Of a stretch of 55,931 nucleotides of DNA, positions 50,933 through 55,931 are shown in pieces. Under the pieces are notes generated by a model. It was not told the DNA's origin and made no database searches. It saw nothing but the letters and a program-made list of their open reading frames with translations. The stretch comes from Eubacteriales bacterium (GTDB lineage: Bacteria; Bacillota_A; Clostridia; Lachnospirales; Lachnospiraceae): the NCBI GenBank assembly GCA_030533315.1, contig JAUNJL010000010.1:1-55931 (forward strand), read 5' to 3'. The translations under genes and the position numbers were made by a program. How positions within the stretch are numbered: the stretch's first letter is position 1; each line of letters opens with the position of its first letter.

Positions 50933-51361
50933 TCAGCTTTTGTGGACAGGGCAGGTGTGAAAGCCCAGCTCGTCCCGGAAGATGCGCACCACCTCTTCCA
51001 CGGCGGTCTGCACCTGGGACAGGCCTCCGGTGAGGATCAGGGAGCCGCAGAAGCGGTCCATAAAGCCGATCTGCACGTCTGCGCTTTTGACGGCGATATC
51101 GGCGGCGGCCACCACCGCCTCCCAGGGGGTGAATCGGATCATGCCCACCGATTCTCCCCTGTGGTCCTCTCCCTCATGGACGCCGATGTGCAAGGCCAGA
51201 TTTTGGTAGATGCAGGCCTGTGAGGGGCTGATGATGTGGGCCAGGCAGATCTCCTTTCCAGGAACCCTCACCCGGGTCAGCCGCAGCCTTTTGCCCTTTA
51301 ATTGTTCGTAGTCGTTGTGAAACAGCTTCTCCAGCAGTTCTTCCCTTGTTATACCAGTCAT
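50933..51361 (-). CDS. Microcompartment shell protein, EutS/PduU type (second copy)
   Basis: 142-residue protein with a circularly permuted BMC domain (VGMIRFTPWEAVVAAADIAVKSADVQIGFMDRFCGSLILTGGLSQVQTAVEEVVRIF). Compared with the neighbouring EutS it has an extra 25 residues at the N-terminus and keeps about half of the identities across the BMC core. Such proteins form hexameric shell tiles. It starts 11 bases after the eutS stop. Confidence 0.9.
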   Translation of the reverse strand: MTGITREELLEKLFHNDYEQLKGKRLRLTRVRVPGKEICLAHIISPSQACIYQNLALHIGVHEGEDHRGESVGMIRFTPWEAVVAAADIAVKSADVQIGFMDRFCGSLILTGGLSQVQTAVEEVVRIFRDELGFHTCPVHKS

Positions 51362-51372
51362 AGTCCAGCTTC

Positions 51373-51738
51373 CTATCGTTTGGTGATATCACAGACCACA
51401 TATCCCAGGGAATCCCGGAAATAGTCCACGATCTCCGTCAGGGCGGAGATCACGTCGGAGATGTCGCCGGTGATGATCAGGGTTCCCGTGAACCGGTCCG
51501 CAAAGCCCAGGTATACATTGCCGCTTTTGACCGCAATGTCCGAGGCGATCACCGCAGACTCGGGAGGGGTCAGGTTCATGATCCCGATGGCGGAGGAGCG
51601 GTAATCAAGCTGAGGGTTCAGCCCCAGCTTCTGGTAAATGATGGGAGCCGGCCCGCCCATCACGTGGGCAAAGGTGATCTCCTTGCCAGCTACGGTTTCC
51701 TGTACGATTCTGATTTGTTCTTCATGAGTGTTTGCCAT
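51373..51738 (-). CDS. eutS: Microcompartment shell protein EutS
   Basis: 121-residue circularly permuted BMC-domain protein (SSAIGIMNLTPPESAVIASDIAVKSGNVYLGFADRFTGTLIITGDISDVISALTEIVDYF), close to the usual EutS length. Hexamers tile the microcompartment shell. ATG 51738 follows AGAGGG by eight bases; the seven extra codons of the longer frame overlap that site. First gene of the eutS-eutS2-eutP unit, which contains no enzyme genes. Confidence 0.92.
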   Translation of the reverse strand: MANTHEEQIRIVQETVAGKEITFAHVMGGPAPIIYQKLGLNPQLDYRSSAIGIMNLTPPESAVIASDIAVKSGNVYLGFADRFTGTLIITGDISDVISALTEIVDYFRDSLGYVVCDITKR

Positions 51739-51796
51739 GATCGGGCCCTCTCTTTTCAAATGATTTTTGCGTTCAAAAAGAATTTATCCTTTGAAA

Positions 51797-51825
51797 ATCA
51801 TACTATCAGAAAAAATATCTGTCAA
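51797..51825 (-). promoter_or_regulatory. Promoter of the microcompartment satellite operon
   Basis: On the minus strand TTGACA (51820-51825), 17 bases, TATGAT (51797-51802), about 50 bases before the eutS start. The stretch 51826-52085 shows no gene, repeat or RNA that I can name. Confidence 0.82.
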
Positions 51826-52085
51826 GCTGAGAATAGCAGGTCATCCCGCCGCCCCTCGGAGAAGGCTTTTGAAGGCGAAAGGGCGGTTCTGCCTTGGCCT
51901 TCAGGGCCGGCGGACTGCGGGGGATGCTGGGAGGACAGGGATCTGCACAGGCCCTCCTGCCGGCGAGGGTGTGGTCTTGCCTACATCAGGTATTTTGGAG
52001 GGAGCGTGAGGTGTCCGGTCGTGTATATGAGAATTAGGAGAGAGAACTATGGAATTTCATAGTGACTTATAAATTTCATAATATA

Positions 52086-52114
52086 TTGCTTTTAATTAGT
52101 GGTTTTTTTATACT
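52086..52114 (+). promoter_or_regulatory. Promoter of sirtuin gene
   Basis: TTGCTT (52086-52091), 17 bases, TATACT (52109-52114). The transcript would have a leader of about 150 bases. That leader holds a 14-codon ORF (52163-52207) of no recognisable kind. Confidence 0.65.
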
Positions 52115-52271
52115 GAGCACATAAACTGGGAGGGAGTCTGGCCGTGGAGGCGGGCGGAGGCTTATGAGAAAAGCTTTTGTGACGAAGAGAGGGAACGGCG
52201 GGGCTTAGCTGCCCATTATCTGCCTATATGGAAGAAGGACGGCGGTTTTTGGCCGGATGTGATGATCAGAT

Positions 52272-53153
52272 TTGGAGGTTGGTAATATGCCATACATGGA
52301 TATCGTGCAGGAAGTGACCGGAAAATACGAGGATGAGCTGGCGAGGCTGAAAGAGGCCTTTCGCCAGGCGGACGCCATTATCGTGGGGGCGGGCTCCGGG
52401 CTGTCCACGTCTGCGGGGCTGGACTTTGCGGGGGAAAGATTAAACCGGCTTTTTGGGGATTTCGTGGAAAAATACGGGATCACCGATATGTATACAGGCT
52501 GCTTTGCGCCCTTTGAGAGCAACGAGGAGCGCTGGGCCTACTGGGCCAGATGGGCCTGGTACAACCGCTTTTTGGAGATACCGAAGAACACGCTCCAGAA
52601 GCTGCTGGAGCTGCTCTCAGACAGGGACTATTTTGTCCTTACCACCAACATTGACCACACATTTATCCGGGCAGGCTTTCCGAAGGATAGGCTGTGCTAC
52701 ACACAGGGAGATTTTGGATTGTTCCAATGCTCAAAGCCCTGCCATGAGGCTACCTACGACAATTATGAGATCCTGAAACAGATGATCCAGCAGGAAAAGG
52801 ACATGAGGGTTCCCACAGAGCTGATCCCTCATTGCCCCAAATGTGGGCGGGAGATGGACTTCAATCTTTTCTGGGATGATACCTTTGTGAGGGACGAGGG
52901 CTGGCACATTGCCCACCAGCGATATGAGCGGTACATTGCCGGGCACGAGAAGGGGAGGATCTTGTATCTGGAGCTGGGAGTGGGCTACAATTCCCCTGGG
53001 GTGATCAAGTATCCGTTTTGGCAGATGACCTACGAAAATCCGAAAGCTATCTACGCCTGTGTGAATGCCGGGGATGCTTTTGCGCCATCAGAAATAAAGG
53101 GCCGGTCGATATGTATTGACGGGGATATTGGGGAAGTGTTGGAGAACCTGTGA
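52272..53153 (+). CDS. Macrodomain-type sirtuin (SirTM-like ADP-ribosyltransferase)
   Basis: 293-residue NAD-dependent Sir2-fold protein. The NAD-binding motif DAIIVGAGSGLSTSAGLDF, the TTNIDH segment, GDFGLFQCSKPC and CPKCGREMDFNLFWDD (which together supply zinc-type cysteines) and LELGVGYNSPGVIKYPFW are visible. The unusual helical insert with WAYWARWAWYNRF and the missing classic HG catalytic motif point to class M (SirTM). Studied SirTMs ADP-ribosylate lipoylated GcvH-L proteins, and a linked macrodomain protein reverses the mark; a macrodomain gene lies 945 bases downstream here. GGAGGT precedes ATG 52272. No gcvH-L or lplA2 is in the window. Confidence 0.87.
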   Translation: MEVGNMPYMDIVQEVTGKYEDELARLKEAFRQADAIIVGAGSGLSTSAGLDFAGERLNRLFGDFVEKYGITDMYTGCFAPFESNEERWAYWARWAWYNRFLEIPKNTLQKLLELLSDRDYFVLTTNIDHTFIRAGFPKDRLCYTQGDFGLFQCSKPCHEATYDNYEILKQMIQQEKDMRVPTELIPHCPKCGREMDFNLFWDDTFVRDEGWHIAHQRYERYIAGHEKGRILYLELGVGYNSPGVIKYPFWQMTYENPKAIYACVNAGDAFAPSEIKGRSICIDGDIGEVLENL

Positions 53154-53179
53154 AAAGATAAACTGACAATTTTAAAATG

Positions 53180-53209
53180 TGTCCCGAATAATATATAAAA
53201 TTCGGGACA
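53180..53209. terminator. Hairpin between sirtuin and toxin genes
   Basis: TGTCCCGAA (53180-53188) and TTCGGGACA (53201-53209) form a 9-bp stem with a 12-base AT-rich loop, between converging stop codons. T-runs are weak on both sides. Confidence 0.55.
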
Positions 53210-53223
53210 TATCCGCATTACTG

Positions 53224-53490
53224 TTAAAACTGTTTTAAGATGTCGTGATGTCCGACATCCACTAGAATAATCATTTTGTCTCCCTCATAATACCAGATAA
53301 TGCGAATGTCCATGTTGACGCTACATTCAAAGAGATCTGTTGTCCCTTGAATTCGTTTTGTCCGCAATGACGGATGAGAAGGATTCTGAGACAGCAGTTC
53401 CAGCTTGTTTTTAAGCTGTTTCTTTTCTTGAACGGTCAAATTCTTAAAATGTTTCTGGAAACGCGATGTAAACGTAAACTCATATGCCAT
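53224..53490 (-). CDS. RelE/YafQ-type toxin
   Basis: 88-residue protein of the RelE/ParE superfamily (YEFTFTSRFQKHFKNLTVQEKKQLKNKL, then DIRIIWYYEGDKMIILVDVGHHDIL). The C-terminal GHHDIL is like the GxHxxL end of YafQ/RelE ribosome-dependent mRNA interferases. Its start shares a base with the stop of the antitoxin gene, the classical arrangement. Codon use and base composition are more AT-rich than the chromosomal neighbours. Confidence 0.88.
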   Translation of the reverse strand: MAYEFTFTSRFQKHFKNLTVQEKKQLKNKLELLSQNPSHPSLRTKRIQGTTDLFECSVNMDIRIIWYYEGDKMIILVDVGHHDILKQF

Positions 53491-53750
53491 TAATCCGCCT
53501 CCAGTTTCTCAAACAGAGCATCTACACTATCAAAGACAGGCTGTTCACCGGATGCAAGCTTTGCCTTGACATCGTTAATTTCTTCCCGGAGTTCGGATAG
53601 ATAGTTTTTGGGATAAACGACTACCGGCATGATGCAGATGGTGCCGTCTTTCTCAAAAATGTCCAGTTTGTCGCCTTCTGAGAGACCAAGCTTGACGATA
53701 ATCTCCTTGGGTATGGTAATTTGTGATTTCTGACGCAATTCCGTTAACAT
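53490..53750 (-). CDS. AbrB/MazE-type antitoxin
   Basis: 86-residue protein with an N-terminal swapped-hairpin AbrB DNA-binding domain (MLTELRQKSQITIPKEIIVKLGLSEGDKLDIFEKDGTICIMPV) and a C-terminal helical tail (LREEINDVKAKLASGEQPVFDSVDALFEKLE) expected to wrap the toxin. It should repress its own promoter. First gene of the pair. Confidence 0.9.
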   Translation of the reverse strand: MLTELRQKSQITIPKEIIVKLGLSEGDKLDIFEKDGTICIMPVVVYPKNYLSELREEINDVKAKLASGEQPVFDSVDALFEKLEAD

Positions 53751-53807
53751 GATATCATCTCCTTTTTATGAGGATGGAAAATTGGAATTTCTTATTTTCT
53801 TACCTAT

Positions 53808-53836
53808 AATATACTCACTTTGAGGAAATTATGCAA
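53808..53836 (-). promoter_or_regulatory. Promoter of toxin-antitoxin pair
   Basis: On the minus strand TTGCAT (53831-53836), 17 bases, TATATT (53808-53813), about 60 bases before the antitoxin start. Confidence 0.7.
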
Positions 53837-53899
53837 GGGAAAAATTTAAAAATAAACTATTTCTTGTATCCATTCTAATCTCTGGTGCGCAATAAGCAA

Positions 53900-54067
53900 A
53901 ACACCCCTGGGGTGATCAAAATCCCGTTCTGGCAGATGACGGCCCAAAATCCAGAGGCGGTCTTTGCCAGCGTCAACCTGATGACGCCAAGCTATCCCGC
54001 CAGTCTCTCGGGACGTTCCATCGTGATCAGCAGGGATATTGACCAGGTACTCACCGATTTGGCGTAG
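53900..54067 (+). pseudogene. C-terminal remnant of a second SirTM-type sirtuin
   Basis: About 55 codons up to the stop at 54067 (PGVIKIPFWQMTAQNPEAVF ... GRSIVISRDIDQVLTDL) align with the last 53 residues of the intact sirtuin (PGVIKYPFWQMTYENPKAIY ... GRSICIDGDIGEVLENL). About half of the residues agree, so this is a diverged paralogue and not a recent copy. No matching sequence lies before position 53900. It stands 30 bases before the macrodomain gene, where the sirtuin partner of that gene would be expected. Confidence 0.85.
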
Positions 54068-54097
54068 ACACTGATTTTTTTACAGAGGGAGGCTGCC

Positions 54098-54925
54098 ATG
54101 AACCAGACAGAGCGCAGAATTTATATGATAAAAGCATTGCTGCAGGAGCGGGAGGATTTTTTTCAGGTGCCGGTTCCCATGGACGAGGAAGAGCAAAAAA
54201 GGCTGCTGCGGGGCCTGATGAACCTGCGGATGCCGATGCCCGTGGATGAGGAGTTTTTGGAGGTTCAGGATCGTTATCTCCAGGAGGAGAGCCGGCGGAG
54301 GGGAATTGTCAGGCTGGAGAGCCTTCGTCCCGTCCGGGAGGGAATCTATCTCTGGAGGGGGGACATCACCACCCTGGAGGTGGACGCCATCGTGAATGCG
54401 GCCAACAGCCAGATGACCGGATGCTACATCCCCAACCATGCCTGTATCGATAACTGTATACATACCTACAGCGGGATCCAGCTCCGGCTGGCCTGTGCGG
54501 ACATGATGGAGCGTCAGGGCTTCGAGGAGCCGGTGGGGCGGGCAAAGATCACAGAGGGCTATAACCTTCCGGCGAAGTACGTCATTCACACGGTAGGGCC
54601 GACGGTTCAGGGAGAGCTGACGGAGGAGGACAAAGGAAAGCTGGCCTCCTGCTACGTCTCCTGCCTTGCCCTGGCAGAGGAAAAGCAGCTGAAGAGCATT
54701 GCCTTTTGCTGCATTTCCACCGGTGTCTTTCGCTTCCCCAACGAGGAAGCGGTCAGGATCGCCGTGCACAGCGTGGACGCCTACAGGAAAAAGTCCGGCA
54801 GCCGCATGTCTGTGGTCTTCAACGTGTTCCTGCCAAAAGATGAAGAAATATACCGGCGCCTCCTAAAAATGGAGAGTGCTGCCCCCGGCAGGGCAGATGG
54901 AAAAAGAGAAGCGGATAACCGCTGA
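54098..54925 (+). CDS. Macrodomain ADP-ribose hydrolase (SirTM-linked type)
   Basis: 275-residue cytoplasmic protein with an N-terminal extension of about 80 residues (helical, ERRIYMIKALLQERE) and a macrodomain (WRGDITTLEVDAIVNAANSQMTG, IHTVGPTV, FCCISTGVFRFPNEEAVRIAVHSV). In place of the usual GGGVD loop it reads CYIPNHACIDNCIHTYSG, with cysteine and histidine residues as in the zinc-dependent macrodomains linked to SirTM sirtuins. These remove ADP-ribose from the lipoyl-carrier GcvH-L. GGGAGG lies before ATG 54098. It probably formed an operon with the truncated sirtuin upstream. Confidence 0.88.
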   Translation: MNQTERRIYMIKALLQEREDFFQVPVPMDEEEQKRLLRGLMNLRMPMPVDEEFLEVQDRYLQEESRRRGIVRLESLRPVREGIYLWRGDITTLEVDAIVNAANSQMTGCYIPNHACIDNCIHTYSGIQLRLACADMMERQGFEEPVGRAKITEGYNLPAKYVIHTVGPTVQGELTEEDKGKLASCYVSCLALAEEKQLKSIAFCCISTGVFRFPNEEAVRIAVHSVDAYRKKSGSRMSVVFNVFLPKDEEIYRRLLKMESAAPGRADGKREADNR

Positions 54926-54985
54926 GTGATGAGAATCGCAGGGAGGGAAGTGAGTCACAAAAACTGTATAAGTGACGCATATTTG

Positions 54986-55174
54986 TCAGAGGGACTGGGA
55001 CAGGGATATGCCGAGAAAATTGCCGGACAGATTTGATAAGGATTCGGTGGAACAACAACAATAACAAAAACCGCAAAGCGGCAGGATACTGGATCCGTCA
55101 GGACTGCGTCTCTTACGCTTCGGGTCAATAAAAGGGTCAAAATCTCCTTTCATGGTTTCGTCTCCTTTTTGCAT
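54986..55174 (-). other. Short ORF of unknown kind in decayed region
   Basis: A 62-codon frame, most likely starting at the internal ATG at 55153 (AAAGGAGACGAAACC upstream), begins MKGDFDPFIDPKRKRRSPDGS and ends in a low-complexity stretch rich in Cys and Ser. It may be the beginning of a truncated gene. I do not recognise it. Confidence 0.3.
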
Positions 55175-55190
55175 CAGGTCAGTGTGCCGA

Positions 55191-55526
55191 TCAGCATAAT
55201 ATTATTCTGTCTGATTTTCTCCTTGGTGCCAGGTACGCTGGATAACAGAATTGTAAAATTTCTATAAACATCACGGATAACAGCATCCGCCGTGGGTCTG
55301 TACGAATATTTTTGAAATGTCTTAAAATGCGAGAATCACCAACACGAGGACCGGAGGAATACATGACAGTAACCATGGTCCTCTGCTTTAGATCCGGCAT
55401 AGAGGAAATAAACTGCCATGTTTCCTGCCTGGACGGAACATAAGGGAGAAATTCATCAAACTTACGCATTGGAAGCTGTGTATCATCCCAGGGTTTGTGA
55501 AGGACATAAAGAGTGAAAATTTGCAT
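55191..55526 (-). pseudogene. Remnant of a tyrosine recombinase/integrase
   Basis: The segment VLHKPWDDTQLPMRKFDEFLPYVPSRQETWQFISSMPDLKQRTMVTVMYSSGPRVGDSRILR resembles the junction between the core-binding and catalytic domains of phage-type integrases (compare LPxVxSxEE ... LKHRTxxxxxYSAGLRxSE). The conserved catalytic Arg context GLRVGE is altered to GPRVGD, the N-terminal 60 residues or so and all catalytic residues after it are missing, and the downstream reading is unrelated. A dead fragment. Confidence 0.75.
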
Positions 55527-55535
55527 AGAAGAACT

Positions 55536-55931
55536 GTGAGAGTGATTTGGTATAAGGAAAACTCCAGATTGGAGGCTATCAGAGAAAAAGAATTCTGCGC
55601 AGGTTATGCATTTTCACATGAAGAAATCGTGCAGTATATTATGACAATTATTCCACAGGAAGAGGTAATTGTAGAAGCGACAAGAAAATCGGTTGTTAGT
55701 TTTCCGGAAATTGCTGTACGTGAGCTGTTGGCAAATGCTATGATACATCAGGATCTGCAGCAAAGGGGAACGAATCCGATGGCAGAGGTGTTTAAAAATC
55801 GAATTGAGTTCGCAAATGCTGGAGCACCTCTGGTGGCAATTGAAAGAAAAGCGAAAGCATCAAGGCTTCTTACCAGTGCTGTTGACGGAGGCTATATTAA
55901 AGTAATGGATCCGGACACTGCACCAAGATAT
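55536..55931 (+). pseudogene. ATP-binding protein (AlbA_2/AAA_4 type) with internal deletion, runs off window
   Basis: Open frame of 132 codons to the window end. It reads RVIWYKENSRLEAIREKEFCAGYAFSHEEIVQYIMTIIPQEE ... VSFPEIAVRELLANAMIHQDLQQRGTNPM ... FANAGAPLVAIERK and then jumps to ASRLLTSAVDGGYIKVMDPDTAPRY. The first part is the HATPase-containing half of transposon-linked ATP-binding regulators, the last part is their very C-terminus; roughly 150 residues between them, and the N-terminal domain, are missing. No start codon or ribosome binding site is visible. Confidence 0.78.

Noticed and set aside
1..55931. CRISPR array, rRNA or tRNA genes, complete insertion sequences
   Set aside because: No regular short repeats with spacers, no rRNA core sequences apart from the L1-site mimics, no tRNA cloverleaf and no intact transposase were seen on reading both strands.

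Overview
The window looks like a chromosomal segment from a Gram-positive anaerobe of the class Clostridia, most likely a moderately high-GC gut Lachnospiraceae. The grounds are the class C sortase/pilin locus, the GlgC-GlgD pair, AsrABC, rubrerythrin and reverse rubrerythrin, Hcp, the YjiM/YjiL-type dehydratase pair, strong AGGAGG ribosome binding sites and consensus TTGACA/TATAAT promoters. No rRNA, tRNA or CRISPR array was seen. I cannot name the species from sequence alone.

Layout. 1-5522: a pilus island with two class C sortases around one backbone pilin, a BTAD-type regulator and two small proteins that share an unnamed 'SWQG' domain. 5852-12521: a very large c-di-GMP protein (active-looking GGDEF, PAS, GAF and degenerate GGDEF domains, active-looking EAL) overlapping a CheB-CheR-PAS fusion. 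12671-21972: an anaerobic stress/respiration block with hcp, a yybP-ykoY (Mn2+) riboswitch in front of a P-type cation ATPase, a Crp/Fnr regulator, asrABC and a zinc-ribbon protein. hcp and asrABC carry the same gapped palindrome at an identical distance from their -10 boxes, so the Crp protein probably controls both. 22135-24403: glycogen synthesis (glgD, glgC). 24636-37738: a cell-surface polysaccharide cluster (glycosyltransferases, priming sugar transferase, flippase, pyruvyl transferase, FrhB-like protein, glycerol-3-phosphate cytidylyltransferase, large GT-C-like membrane protein).

37977-40176: rpmG-secE-nusG-rplK-rplA with two L1-binding-site mimics, ending after rplA instead of running on into rplJ-rplL-rpoBC. 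40235-41215: a D,D-carboxypeptidase. 41394-49218: a redox/selenium-sulfur block with two rubrerythrins and perR, each with a consensus promoter followed by the same PerR-like box, around a five-gene operon yedF / cysteine desulfurase / DUF3343 / yjiM-like / yjiL-like, then a FAD-dependent oxidoreductase with a long structured leader. 49726-51738: a CAT-like acyltransferase and an orphan microcompartment satellite (eutS, a second eutS/pduU-type shell protein, eutP).

52272-55931: an accessory region with a macrodomain-linked (SirTM-type) sirtuin, a toxin-antitoxin pair, a remnant of a second diverged sirtuin, a macrodomain ADP-ribose hydrolase, and decayed mobile-element and ATP-binding-protein sequence running off the window end. 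The more AT-rich composition of the toxin-antitoxin pair and of the last 0.8 kb suggests transferred DNA. The most promising leads are the SirTM/macrodomain locus, the inferred hcp-asr regulon, the SWQG/BTAD pilus regulators and the yedF-yjiM operon.
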